Position numbers and translations under genes: made by a program. Under the pieces are notes generated by a model, which was given only the letters and a program-made list of their open reading frames with translations, was not told where the DNA came from and did no database searches. From PALSA-505 sp036502085 (GTDB lineage Bacteria > Actinomycetota > Actinomycetes > Streptosporangiales > Streptosporangiaceae), in the NCBI GenBank assembly GCA_036502085.1, contig DASXZD010000037.1, positions 1 to 32,438 of the forward strand: 32,438 nucleotides of DNA, written 5' to 3'. Below, in pieces: positions 24,253-32,156 of this stretch (its first letter is position 1; the number at the start of each line of letters is the position of its first letter).

Positions 24253-24644
24253 CCGCCGCGTTCCTGACGACGGCGCCAGCGTTCCTCCAGGCGCTCCATG
24301 AACCCCTGGTCAGCGGCCCTGGCGCGGCGCTGCTTGCGCGGCGCGGCCGCCGGCGGGCGGCGCGGTCCAGTCCCGTGCATATGCCGCCAGCTGGTCAGCG
24401 CCCACATCGCGCAGGTCAGCATGACGAGGAATCCGGCTACCCCCATCGGGACCCACTTGGTGATCACGCCGGCCAGCAGCAGGCCGACACCGAGCAGGAA
24501 ACCGATGGCAGCCTGGATCATCCGGCGCCTGTAGTGCACCCGGGGATCGCGCGCGCGCACGCTCTGCGCGAACTTCGGGTCCTCGGCGTAGAGAGCCTGC
24601 TCAATCTGATCGAGCACGCGCTTCTCGTGATCAGAAAGCGGCAC
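24249..24644 (-). CDS. DUF3040 small membrane protein
   Basis: 131 aa. Begins with the DUF3040 pattern PLSDHEKRVLDQIEQALYAEDPKFAQSVR, then two adjacent membrane helices (about residues 43-60 and 64-84: IQAAIGFLLGVGLLLAGVI and MGVAGFLVMLTCAMWAL), then a basic, Arg-rich C-terminus. Function is unknown; the family is restricted to Actinobacteria and is often found near the dcw cluster. GTG at 24644 was chosen because GGGAGG is about 5 nt upstream and it gives the family N-terminus; a TTG 4 codons upstream is possible. It lies downstream of dinB on the same strand but has its own possible promoter. Confidence 0.92.
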   Translation of the reverse strand: MPLSDHEKRVLDQIEQALYAEDPKFAQSVRARDPRVHYRRRMIQAAIGFLLGVGLLLAGVITKWVPMGVAGFLVMLTCAMWALTSWRHMHGTGPRRPPAAAPRKQRRARAADQGFMERLEERWRRRQERGG

Positions 24645-24723
24645 GGCGCCTCCCAAGGCGCGACTCGACCAGGCTGGCTCGAACTACTGTCACCTTCACC
24701 TCACAGTCGGGGTACCTATGCCC

Positions 24724-24752
24724 AGGATACGAGGATGCGCGGGCTGCTGGAA
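24724..24752 (-). promoter_or_regulatory. Possible promoter of the DUF3040 gene
   Basis: Read leftward, TTCCAG (24752-24747), 17 nt, then TATCCT (24729-24724). The -10 is good and the -35 is weak. It would give a leader of about 75 nt. It lies in the 197-bp gap between dinB and the DUF3040 gene, which holds nothing else that I recognise. Confidence 0.35.
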
Positions 24753-24841
24753 GGGCGCGGGTGGGTGTGACCGAGGGCATACGGGCGCGTCTGTCGCCTG
24801 GAGTCACTCCCTTAACTTCCGTAACACAAACACTCATCCGC

Positions 24842-26119
24842 TTAGCAGTCATCAGCACTCTCCCTGACCTGACCCCGCGACGGCGGGTCCGGCGAAGGTG
24901 ACGGATCCGGCGAAGGCGGCGGGTCCGGACGCTCGCCGGGCACCAGGGCGGCGGGCCGCACCGCGTCGGTGCCGAACTTGCGGGCGATCTTGTCCAGGGC
25001 ACGCTCGGCGTCACGCCAGGCGGACGGCCGTTCGCCGAGGGCCAGCTGGGTGGTCGCGGCCGAGGCCGGGACCAGGCCGGTCGCCCGCACGCCGACCAGC
25101 CTGAGCCGCGCCCGATCCAGGCCGGCTGCCTCGTACAGCTCGCAGGCGGTCGCGTGAATCTGCCGGGCCACGTCGGTCGGCTCCGGCAGCGTACGGGACC
25201 GGGTCATCGTGGTGAAATTGGCCAGCCGCAGCTTGACCACCACCGTCCTGGCCGCGCAGCCGGCCGACCGCAGCCCGCGGGCCGTGCGCTCGGACAGCCT
25301 GAGCAGCTCCCGGCGGATCAGCTCGGGGTCATCGACATCGCTGGCGAACGTCTCCTCCGCGCCGATGCTCTTCTCCGGGACGCGGGTTTCCACGGCGCGT
25401 TCGTCGCGGCCCCAGGCCAGCGCGTGCAGGTGCGTGCCGTGCGCGACGCCGACCTCGCGCTGCAGCGAGCCGAGCGGCACGGCGGCGATGTCACCGATGG
25501 TGCGCAAGCCCAGCCGGGCCAGCGTCTGCCCGGTCCGCTCCCCCACACCCCACAAGGCCGACACCGGCAGCGGATGCAGGAAGTCGAGGATGCAGTCGGC
25601 CGGCACGACCTTCATCCCGTCCGGCTTGCACTGGACGGAGGCGATCTTGGCGATGAACTTGCAGGTCGCGACGCCCACCGAGCAGGTGATGCCCTGACGC
25701 TCGGCCACCTCCGCCCTGATCATCTGGCCGATCGCGGCGGGCTGGCCCAGCCGCCGGACCGCCCCGGACACATCAAGGAACGCCTCGTCGAGCGCGAGCG
25801 GCTCCACCTGCGGGGTGAACGACCGGAACACCGCCATGACCTCTTTCGAGACCTCGGCGTAGGCGGCGTGCCGCGGCGGGATGAACACGGCCTGCGGGCA
25901 GAGCCTGCGCGCCCGGGTTACCGGCATGGCCGAGCGCACCCCGAACTTCCTGGCCGGATAGTTGGCGGACAGCACGACCCCGCGGCCGCCTATCGCGCCG
26001 ACGATCACCGGTACAGGCGCCAGCTCGGGCCGGTCGCGAATCTCGACGCTCGCGTAGAAGGCATCCATATCGACGTGCAGGACATGGCAGCCGGTGTCAT
26101 CCGCGATGTCGGCGGACAT
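24842..26119 (-). CDS. dinB: DNA polymerase IV (Y-family, DinB)
   Basis: 425 aa. Low-fidelity translesion polymerase. Palm motifs HVDMDAFYASVE (about residues 14-25, metal-binding Asp) and PLALDEAFLDVSG (catalytic Asp-Glu pair); SVGVATCKFIAKIAS; helix-hairpin-helix region LWGVGERTGQTLARLGLRTIGD; little-finger domain to about residue 355. A degenerate clamp-binding sequence may be QLALGE. The C-terminal 30 residues are a Pro/Ser/Asp repeat tail (PDPPPSPDPSPSPDP). ATG at 26119 follows the methyltransferase stop by 3 nt without a clear ribosome site, so it is probably translationally coupled. I saw no SOS box in front of the pair. Confidence 0.96.
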   Translation of the reverse strand: MSADIADDTGCHVLHVDMDAFYASVEIRDRPELAPVPVIVGAIGGRGVVLSANYPARKFGVRSAMPVTRARRLCPQAVFIPPRHAAYAEVSKEVMAVFRSFTPQVEPLALDEAFLDVSGAVRRLGQPAAIGQMIRAEVAERQGITCSVGVATCKFIAKIASVQCKPDGMKVVPADCILDFLHPLPVSALWGVGERTGQTLARLGLRTIGDIAAVPLGSLQREVGVAHGTHLHALAWGRDERAVETRVPEKSIGAEETFASDVDDPELIRRELLRLSERTARGLRSAGCAARTVVVKLRLANFTTMTRSRTLPEPTDVARQIHATACELYEAAGLDRARLRLVGVRATGLVPASAATTQLALGERPSAWRDAERALDKIARKFGTDAVRPAALVPGERPDPPPSPDPSPSPDPPSRGQVRESADDC

Positions 26120-26122
26120 GGC

Positions 26123-26890
26123 TCAGCGGAATCCGAGCACGTGGAACTGGGTGGCCATGCCGCGGAACGCCGGGTGCACGGACGCCGCCTCCTCCAGCGC
26201 GAGCAGCGCCTCGGCGGCACCGGGGTCGGTGTTCACCAGCATGCTCGGCACCAGGTCGGTGAACACCCTGACACCGTGCCCCGGCCCGGGCCGCAGCCCG
26301 GCGCCCTCGATCAGCCCGGTCACCTCGGACGGGGTGAACCGGCGCGGCACCGTGCCGGCCTGCGACTGCTCCGGTTCCAGCGCCGCGATCAGCCTCCTAG
26401 CCTCGTCGAACCGGCCGGCCAGCACCCGGTGGATCACGGCCGCGACAGCGCTGGCCGCGAGCACGCTGACCACGCCGCCGGGCCGCAGCAGGCCGGCGAT
26501 CGCGGTCATCGCGGCGGCCGGGACGTCGACGTACTCGAGCACGCTGTGGCACAGCACCAGGTCGGCCTCGACCCCGCCGATGGCCGCGGCCAGGTCGGAC
26601 ACGTCTCCCTGCACCGCGCGCAGCGGCACGCCCGCCTCCGCCGCGCGGCGCTGGGCCGCGGCGAGCGAGTTGGGACTCGTATCGACCACGGTGACGCTAT
26701 GGCCGAGGCTGGCCAGCGGCACGGCGAGCCCGCCGGTGCCGCCGCCGACATCCACGATGTCCAGCACCGGCCGCCCGGTCTGGCTGACCCGGGCCGACAC
26801 CACCTCACGCAGCGTCTCGGTGAGGACACCGCTGCCCGCGGCCTGCTGGCGGAGCCCGTCGGCCGCAGCCGCCCTCCTGATCACCGCCAC
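26123..26890 (-). CDS. Class I SAM-dependent methyltransferase
   Basis: 255 aa. Rossmann-type methyltransferase with SAM motif I VDVGGGTGGLAVPLA (about residues 47-61), motif II ending VTVVDTSPNSL, the acidic GDVSDLA and motif IV DLVLCHSVLEYV. Overall layout resembles the SmtA/CmoM group (tRNA carboxymethoxyuridine methyltransferase in E. coli), but the substrate cannot be fixed from sequence alone. GTG at 26890 appears to be a leaderless start because a TANNNT -10 lies 6 nt upstream. Upstream partner of dinB (3-nt gap) and divergent from hisS. Confidence 0.88.
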   Translation of the reverse strand: MAVIRRAAAADGLRQQAAGSGVLTETLREVVSARVSQTGRPVLDIVDVGGGTGGLAVPLASLGHSVTVVDTSPNSLAAAQRRAAEAGVPLRAVQGDVSDLAAAIGGVEADLVLCHSVLEYVDVPAAAMTAIAGLLRPGGVVSVLAASAVAAVIHRVLAGRFDEARRLIAALEPEQSQAGTVPRRFTPSEVTGLIEGAGLRPGPGHGVRVFTDLVPSMLVNTDPGAAEALLALEEAASVHPAFRGMATQFHVLGFR

Positions 26891-26896
26891 GGGTCC

Positions 26897-26902
26897 AATC
26901 TA
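26897..26902 (-). promoter_or_regulatory. -10 element of a likely leaderless methyltransferase-dinB transcript
   Basis: Read leftward, TAGATT (26902-26897) is separated by GGACCC from the GTG start at 26890, so transcription would begin at or next to the start codon. The -35 region is poor. No ribosome site precedes the GTG. Confidence 0.45.
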
Positions 26903-26991
26903 GTGCCGCCGGCCGACAGTCTGGCCAGCTCCGGCCACCTCGAGACCGAAACCGATGTGACGCCGGCGGCGCCGTCGGGCACCATAGGCGC

Positions 26992-28308
26992 ATGCCAGTC
27001 CGGTTCGATCCCCCGTCGGGGACACGTGATTTCCTTGCTGCCGAGCTCGAGGCCCGCGAAGCGGCGTTCGGAAAAATTAAAGGAGTCTTCGCGCGCTACG
27101 GGTTCGAGCCGTTGCAGACTCCGGCCTTCGAACGTCTCGAGGTGCTGTCGGGCAAGTACGGAGACGAGGGCGACAAGCTCATCTTCAAGATCCTGCGGCG
27201 CGGCGAGCACGAGGCTTCCGGCGAGGCGGACATGGCGCTGCGGTACGACATGACCGTGCCGCTGGCCCGGGTGGCCGCGGCCTACGGCAGCCAGCTGCCG
27301 GCCCCGTACAAGCGGTACACGATCGGGCCGGTGTGGCGCGCGGACCGGCCGGGCAAGGGCCGGTTCCGCGAGTTCACCCAGTGCGACCTCGACACGCTCG
27401 GTTCCTCGTCGCCGCTGGCCGACGCCGAGGTGCTGTGCGCGATCAACGAGACGCTGACCGAGCTCGGCATCGATTCGTTCACCATGCTGCTGAACTCGCG
27501 GCTCGCGCTGTCCGGGCTGCTGGCGGCGTTCGGTGTGCCGGCCGAGATCGGGCCCGCGGTGCTGATCACCCTGGACAAGCTGGACAAGCTGCGTCCCGCC
27601 GAAGTGATCAAGGAACTTTCCGAACGGGGACTTGCCGAGGTTACCGCGGACGCGCTAGTCGAGGCGCTCACTGCTCCGGACGCCACCGAGCGGGTGCGCA
27701 CCGCGCTCAAGTCCAACGACGAGGGGGCCTCGGGCCTGGAGCAGATCGACCAGCTGCTCGCGCTGGTGCGCAGCCAGGTCCCGGCGGACCGGATCGTGTT
27801 CACCCCGCGGCTGGTGCGCGGGCTGTCGTACTACACCGGTGCCATCTGGGAGGTGGCCGCGGAAGGCGGGGGCGGGTCGCTCGGCGGCGGCGGGCGCTAC
27901 GACCACCTGATCGAGGCGCTCGGCGGCCCGGACGTTCCCGCTACCGGCGGATCGCTCGGGGTGGAGCGGATCCTGTCGCTGCTCGCCGACGACGCGGCCG
28001 GCCCGCGGGCGCGGCTGGACGTGGCGGTGGCCGTGCTGGGCGACGAGTTCGCCGAGGCGAGCTTTGGCTTCGCCACGGCGGCGCGGGCGGCGGGCGCGCG
28101 GGCGAGTGCCTACCTGGGAGCTTCGGGGAAGCTCGGCCGGCAGCTAAAGTGGGCCAGCGACGCGGGGGCCAGGTTCTGCCTGATCTACGGCAGGTCCGAG
28201 CAGGCCGAGGGGACAGTCACCGTCCGCGACATGATCACCGGCGAGCAAGTCGCTGTGCCGTCCGGCGAGCTCACCGAGTACCTGTCGGCCCGGCTGGCCC
28301 ATGCGTAG
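26992..28308 (+). CDS. hisS: Histidine--tRNA ligase, archaeal/eukaryotic-like type
   Basis: 438 aa. Class II synthetase that charges tRNA-His. Start PPSGTRDFLAAE; TVPLARV (motif 1 region, about residues 88-94); motif 2 GRFREFTQCDLDTLG (about 121-135); the histidine A signature LVRGLSYYTG (about 273-282); motif 3 TGGSLGVERIL (about 316-326); C-terminal anticodon-binding domain to the end. Typical bacterial HisRS has QxGxE in motif 2 (for example HFSQVGAE) and RGLDYY; here QCDLD and RGLSYY look like the other branch. No ribosome site precedes the ATG, so it may be leaderless. Divergent from the methyltransferase, 101 bp apart. Either the organism's only HisRS or a second copy. Confidence 0.93.
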   Translation: MPVRFDPPSGTRDFLAAELEAREAAFGKIKGVFARYGFEPLQTPAFERLEVLSGKYGDEGDKLIFKILRRGEHEASGEADMALRYDMTVPLARVAAAYGSQLPAPYKRYTIGPVWRADRPGKGRFREFTQCDLDTLGSSSPLADAEVLCAINETLTELGIDSFTMLLNSRLALSGLLAAFGVPAEIGPAVLITLDKLDKLRPAEVIKELSERGLAEVTADALVEALTAPDATERVRTALKSNDEGASGLEQIDQLLALVRSQVPADRIVFTPRLVRGLSYYTGAIWEVAAEGGGGSLGGGGRYDHLIEALGGPDVPATGGSLGVERILSLLADDAAGPRARLDVAVAVLGDEFAEASFGFATAARAAGARASAYLGASGKLGRQLKWASDAGARFCLIYGRSEQAEGTVTVRDMITGEQVAVPSGELTEYLSARLAHA

Positions 28309-28346
28309 ATTAGGGCAGGCTGAGGGCACCCAGTGCGGAGGTCGGC

Positions 28347-28769
28347 ATGCCCGGTATGAAGATCACTCTTAGCTCGGCCATGCGCGCCAGGGACATTTCA
28401 AGACCCCGCCCCGAGCACGACGCCGAAGCAGAGGTCAGCGCCGGGGAGCCCGCACGCCGTTCGCGCAGCCGGCCTGACGCCGACGCCAGGTCCGCCGGGG
28501 GATCCGCGCGCCGTTCACGCGGGCAGGCTGAGGCTGATGCAGGGCAGGTGCCGCGGGAGCAGGCCGGCGGGGCATCTGGAGTGCCGGGGGCAGGGGCTCG
28601 TGGAGCCGCCGCCGGCGGAGCCGACAGCCAGCAGAGTCGGCGAAGCCGTCAGCCGACGAAGCGAGCGCCTGATCCCGGCGCAACCCAGGACCAGCCGAAG
28701 ACCGGGTCGAGCGAGTCATCGGGGACAAGGCGGAGGAGGGTGCGGACTCGGAAGGGGCAGGGGCGGTGA
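28347..28769 (+). CDS. Small basic, disordered hypothetical protein
   Basis: 140 aa. Not recognised as a named family. The first 20 residues (MPGMKITLSSAMRARDISRP) look ordered and conserved in style. The rest is rich in Ala, Arg, Ser, Gln and Gly without fold, and it ends in a basic tail RRRRVRTRKGQGR. A good ribosome site (GGAGG, 6 nt upstream of ATG 28347) and the position 38 nt after hisS support it as real. Basic tail suggests RNA or DNA contact, which is inference. Its stop overlaps the following short reading frame as GTGA. Confidence 0.62.
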   Translation: MPGMKITLSSAMRARDISRPRPEHDAEAEVSAGEPARRSRSRPDADARSAGGSARRSRGQAEADAGQVPREQAGGASGVPGAGARGAAAGGADSQQSRRSRQPTKRAPDPGATQDQPKTGSSESSGTRRRRVRTRKGQGR

Positions 28770-28870
28770 GCGTGGCGAGCTATATCACGCCGAAGGCTGC
28801 CAAGGGCGAGCCCAGCGCGATAGCCGGCCGGGGCCTGATGGCCGCTGCGCCGCATGTCGCTTGCGGCTGA
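28766..28870 (+). pseudogene. Truncated N-terminus of a SET-domain protein
   Basis: 34 codons starting at GTG 28766 in a GTGA overlap with the upstream gene, ending at TGA 28868-28870. The sequence SYITPKAAKGEPSAIAGRGL matches the start of bacterial SET-domain lysine methyltransferases (S-x-I-x-GRGLFA, followed in intact genes by a I..GE.v segment). Here the frame leaves the pattern after AAAP and stops, and no other frame restores it before the convergent MFS gene at 28889. It is therefore a remnant rather than an active enzyme. Family call is from memory and rests on about 25 residues. Confidence 0.5.
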
Positions 28871-28873
28871 GGG

Positions 28874-28892
28874 CTGACCCGCCGCGGGTCAG
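28874..28892. terminator. 8-bp hairpin between convergent genes
   Basis: CTGACCCG (28874-28881), a 3-nt loop, and CGGGTCAG (28885-28892). It lies just after the SET remnant and includes the stop codon of the convergent MFS gene. No T-tract; a short bidirectional terminator is plausible. Confidence 0.5.
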
Positions 28893-30910
28893 GTTGCTGC
28901 GGGGACCGGTCCTTCCACCAGGTAGCGGGCCATCTGGATAAGGAACTCGGTGAGCTCGGCATGCTCTTCCGGGTTCCAGCCGACGACCAGATCGGCCAGG
29001 GCGTCGTGCCGGGCGGTGACCAGGCGGGCCGCGGCGGCCTGGCCCTGGCTGGTGAGCTGAAGCGCTCCCGCCGCCGGCGCGGCGGCGAGGCCGCGCTGGA
29101 CCAGGGTGCTGATCACGGGTTCAAGCGGGGCGGGGGGACGGCCCAGGCGATTAGCCAGGGCGGTCAGGTCGTCGCCGGCGTGATCGTACAGACGCAGCAG
29201 CATCCAGCAACTGCGCGGGTCGAGGTCGAGGCCGGCCCGGGTGGCGAGCCGCTCGTACGTACGCTGGCGGCCCTGCCCGCTGGTCAGCACGCTGAGGGCC
29301 CGGCTGATCTCGTCGAGCGAGGTGCGGGCGGCGGGCACCGCGGTCGGGGCGAGGGTGTCGCTGGGGTTGGTCGCGGCGGTGGTCTGGCGGAGCGGCACCT
29401 CCTTGAGCAGCCAGGTCAGGGCGAACGCCACCGCGGCGATGGGCACGGCGACGAGGAACACGGTGTGCAGCGAGGCCGCGTAGGCACCGATGAAGCCGGC
29501 GTGCACCGCCGGGGGGAGCTTGGCCAGGACGGCGGGGCTGGCTCCGGCTGACGCGTTGAAGCCGGGCGGGATCGGGATGCCGGCCAGGTAATGGGCCAGG
29601 TTGCCGGTGAGCTGGCTGGCGAAGATCGCGCCGAAGACCGCGGTACCGAACGAGCCACCGATCGAGCGGAAGAAGGTGGTGCCGGACGTGGCCGCGCCGA
29701 GGTCGCGGTAGGGAACGACGTTCTGCACGGCGATGACCAGGACCTGGATCACCCCGCCGATCCCGACGCCGAGCACGAACATGTACAGCGAGCTTTCCAG
29801 GGTCGAGGTGGCCACGCCCAGGTGCGACAGCAGGTACATGCCCAGCGTCATGGCCGCGGTGCCGAGGATAGGGAAGATCTTGTACCGGCCCCAGCGGCTG
29901 ATCAGGATGCCGGACAGCGTCGAGGTGAGCAGCAGCCCGGCCATCAGCGGCAGCAGCTTCAGCCCCGAGCCGGTGGGGCTGTCCCCCTTGACGACCTGCA
30001 TGTACTGCGGCAGGTAGGTGATCGCGCCGAACATCGCGAAGCCGACCACGAAGCCGACGGCGCCGCTGACCGAGAACACCCGGCTGGCGAACAGCCGCAG
30101 CGGCAGCACCGGCTCGGCCGCCCGGCGCTCGGCCAGCACGAACGCGACCAGCAGGACGACCCCGGCCACGGCCATAATGATGATCGGCGCGGAAGCCCAG
30201 CGGTAGGTGTTGCCGCCCAGCGTGGTCAGCAGCACCAGGCTGGTCGCGGCGCCGGCCAGCAGGATCGTGCCCAGGTAGTCGATCGCGTGATGGACCCGGG
30301 TGGCCGTGGCGGGCAGCACGACCGCGGTCACCACGAGGGCGACCGCGCCGATCGGCAGGTTGATGTAGAACACCCACCGCCAGGACAGGTGCTGGACGAA
30401 GAAGCCGCCGACCAGCGGGCCGACCACGCTGGTCACGCCGAAGACAGAGCCGAAGATGCCCTGGTAGCGGCCCCGTTCCCGGGGCGAGACGACATCCCCG
30501 ACGATGGCCTGGGCACCGATGATCAGCCCGCCGCCGCCGATCCCCTGCACCGCGCGGAAGACGATCAGCTCCAGCATTGAGGCGCTCAGCCCGGCCAGGA
30601 TCGAGCCGGCCAGGAAGATGACGATCGAGGCCTGGAAGAAGATCTTGCGGCCGTACTGGTCGCCGAGCTTGCCCCACAGCGGAGTCGAGGCGGTGGAGGC
30701 GAGGATATAGGCGGTGACCACCCAGGACAGGTGCGACAGGCCGTGCAGGTCGCCGGCGATGGTGGGCAGCGCGGTGGCCACGATCGTCTGGTCCAGCGCG
30801 GCCAGCAGCATACCGAGCAGCAGCGCGCCGATGATGATCAGGAGACGGCGCTGGCCGAGGGCCGGCGGCTCCGCGACGGGCGGCGCGCTGGCTGCCTCCG
30901 GCGGGCTCAT
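28889..30910 (-). CDS. DHA2-family (EmrB/QacA) MFS drug exporter with C-terminal winged-helix extension
   Basis: 673 aa. Proton-driven exporter of the 14-helix DHA2 group. First helix contains the group motif LDQTIVATALPTI; motif A region GKLGDQYGRK follows; motif C-like GPLVGGFFV and the helices continue to about residue 505. Residues about 535-673 are a cytoplasmic extension with a MarR-like winged-helix pattern (LDLDPRSCWMLLRLYDHAG..LTALANRLGRP..VISTLVQRGLAAAP...LTSQGQAAAARLV). Transporter substrates cannot be read from sequence. ATG at 30910, 7 nt after the exonuclease stop and with no strong ribosome site, suggests coupling; an upstream ATG at 30982 would lie inside xth. The hairpin at its 3' end closes the transcript. 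Confidence 0.94.
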   Translation of the reverse strand: MSPPEAASAPPVAEPPALGQRRLLIIIGALLLGMLLAALDQTIVATALPTIAGDLHGLSHLSWVVTAYILASTASTPLWGKLGDQYGRKIFFQASIVIFLAGSILAGLSASMLELIVFRAVQGIGGGGLIIGAQAIVGDVVSPRERGRYQGIFGSVFGVTSVVGPLVGGFFVQHLSWRWVFYINLPIGAVALVVTAVVLPATATRVHHAIDYLGTILLAGAATSLVLLTTLGGNTYRWASAPIIIMAVAGVVLLVAFVLAERRAAEPVLPLRLFASRVFSVSGAVGFVVGFAMFGAITYLPQYMQVVKGDSPTGSGLKLLPLMAGLLLTSTLSGILISRWGRYKIFPILGTAAMTLGMYLLSHLGVATSTLESSLYMFVLGVGIGGVIQVLVIAVQNVVPYRDLGAATSGTTFFRSIGGSFGTAVFGAIFASQLTGNLAHYLAGIPIPPGFNASAGASPAVLAKLPPAVHAGFIGAYAASLHTVFLVAVPIAAVAFALTWLLKEVPLRQTTAATNPSDTLAPTAVPAARTSLDEISRALSVLTSGQGRQRTYERLATRAGLDLDPRSCWMLLRLYDHAGDDLTALANRLGRPPAPLEPVISTLVQRGLAAAPAAGALQLTSQGQAAAARLVTARHDALADLVVGWNPEEHAELTEFLIQMARYLVEGPVPAAT

Positions 30911-30917
30911 GGCGGGC

Positions 30918-31703
30918 TCACAGTTCCAGGTCGAGTATGACCGGCGCGTGGTCGCTCGGTCCTTTGCCCTTGCGGGCCTCACGGTCGACCCAGGCGTCTG
31001 ACACCGAGCCGGTCAGGGCCTCGTTGCCGTACACCAGGTCGATCCGCATGCCCATGCCCTTGTGGAACGACCCCGCCCGGTAGTCCCAGTAGGTGTAGGG
31101 GTGCGGCCCCTTGGCGATGCGCGGGATGACGTCGGTGAGCCCGGTTTCCCGCAGGGCGGCCAGCGCCGCCCGCTCGGCCGGCGTGACGTGCGTGGCGCCG
31201 GCGAACGCGGCCGGATCCCAGACGTCGGCATCCTCGGGTGCGACATTGAAGTCGCCCATGACCGCGAACGGCCGGGCTCCCGAGGCGTCGGCGACGACCG
31301 CGTCCCGCAGCGCGGTGAGCCAGCGCAGCTTGTAGGCGTAGTGCGGGTCGTCGGGGGTGCGCCCGTTGGGCACGTACACCGACCGGAGCCTGACCGGCCC
31401 GCAGGTGGCCGCCAGAGTGCGGGCCTCCAGCGTGCCGACGTCGGGAAAGCCGGGGTCGGCGGGCAGGCCGCGCTCGACATCATCCAGCCCGACCCTGGAC
31501 AGCACGGCGACGCCGTTCCAGCGGCCCTCGCCGTGGTGGGCCACCGCGTAGCCGAGCGGCGCGACGGCCTCGACGGGGAAGGCGTCCGCGCCGACCTTCG
31601 TCTCCTGCAGGCACACCACGTCGGGCGCGGCCTGCTCCAGCCATTCCGTCAGCCGGGGCAGCCGCGCGATTACCGAGTTCACGTTCCAGGTCGCGATCCG
31701 CAC
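30918..31703 (-). CDS. xth: Exodeoxyribonuclease III / AP endonuclease family
   Basis: 261 aa. Mg-dependent EEP nuclease of the ExoIII (XthA) family, acting on abasic sites and 3' ends in base excision repair. Motifs: ATWNVNSVIARLPRL at the N-terminus, CLQETKV (metal-binding Glu), YVPNGR, GDFNVAPEDADVWDP (catalytic Asp-Asn) and SDHAPVILDLEL at the end (Asp-His). GTG at 31703 starts the family N-terminus directly; upstream residues in the open frame are not conserved. No ribosome site; TTAGAT lies 6 nt before the GTG, so a leaderless transcript is possible. Followed by the MFS gene after 7 nt. Confidence 0.95.
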   Translation of the reverse strand: MRIATWNVNSVIARLPRLTEWLEQAAPDVVCLQETKVGADAFPVEAVAPLGYAVAHHGEGRWNGVAVLSRVGLDDVERGLPADPGFPDVGTLEARTLAATCGPVRLRSVYVPNGRTPDDPHYAYKLRWLTALRDAVVADASGARPFAVMGDFNVAPEDADVWDPAAFAGATHVTPAERAALAALRETGLTDVIPRIAKGPHPYTYWDYRAGSFHKGMGMRIDLVYGNEALTGSVSDAWVDREARKGKGPSDHAPVILDLEL

Positions 31704-31720
31704 GCCGCCATCTAACCAGC

Positions 31721-31775
31721 CCAGGCCCCCCGAGTCCCGCAAGCCGACGGCCCGCAGGGCGTGGCCGGGGCCTGG
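31721..31775 (-). terminator. Possible terminator after the PIN toxin gene
   Basis: CCAGGCCCC (31721-31729) and GGGGCCTGG (31767-31775) form a perfect 9-bp stem with a 37-nt loop, which can fold further. It lies between the toxin stop and the xth start. Confidence 0.35.
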
Positions 31776-31781
31776 AATCGG

Positions 31782-32156
31782 TCAGGCTGGCATGAGGGCA
31801 ACGCTGTATTCGCTGAATCGCTTATCTCGCGTCACGATCGTCAGCCCCTCCGCGAGCGCCTGAGCTATGAGCATGCGGTCGAACGGGTCGTCATGATGGC
31901 GGGCGAGCTGTCCCGCTGCCACCCCGTGGGCAATCGTTACCGGCAGCGGCGTGAAGCCTCCCGCCTGGACCTGATGCTCAAGGTCATCCGGCGCCGCGAG
32001 CTTCCCCAGCGCCTTCTTAACGGAGATCTCCCACGCACTCACGGCCGAGACGACGACAAGGTTCTCCGGATCGGCAATCGCATCCTGTGCTTGAGCCGCC
32101 AGGCCTTCGCCGGCGAGCCACCACAGCAGCGCGCTGGTGTCCAGCAGAAGCCTCAC
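31782..32156 (-). CDS. PIN-domain toxin (VapC-type RNase)
   Basis: 124 aa. Type II toxin-antitoxin ribonuclease. Starts RLLLDTSALLWWLAGE (first metal-binding Asp), then SAVSAWEISVKKALGKL (Glu), HHDDPFDRMLIAQALAEGLTIVTRDKRF-type end with the remaining acidic residues (Asp in DPFDR and TRD). This is the PIN subgroup usually paired with Phd/YefM antitoxins. GTG at 32156 overlaps the antitoxin stop as GTGA; the longer open frame upstream lies within the antitoxin gene. Length and active site look intact, so the toxin is probably functional. Confidence 0.93.
   Translation of the reverse strand: MRLLLDTSALLWWLAGEGLAAQAQDAIADPENLVVVSAVSAWEISVKKALGKLAAPDDLEHQVQAGGFTPLPVTIAHGVAAGQLARHHDDPFDRMLIAQALAEGLTIVTRDKRFSEYSVALMPA

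Noticed and set aside
24645..24841. SOS box or small RNA between dinB and the DUF3040 gene
   Set aside because: No LexA-type palindrome was found and only a weak promoter is visible.
29591..30580. 329-residue plus-strand Asp/His/Arg-rich frame
   Set aside because: Antisense of the MFS transporter membrane helices; no homology or ribosome site.
30911..30982. Upstream ATG of the MFS transporter
   Set aside because: It lies inside xth and adds 24 residues without family similarity; ATG 30910 fits the DHA2 N-terminus.
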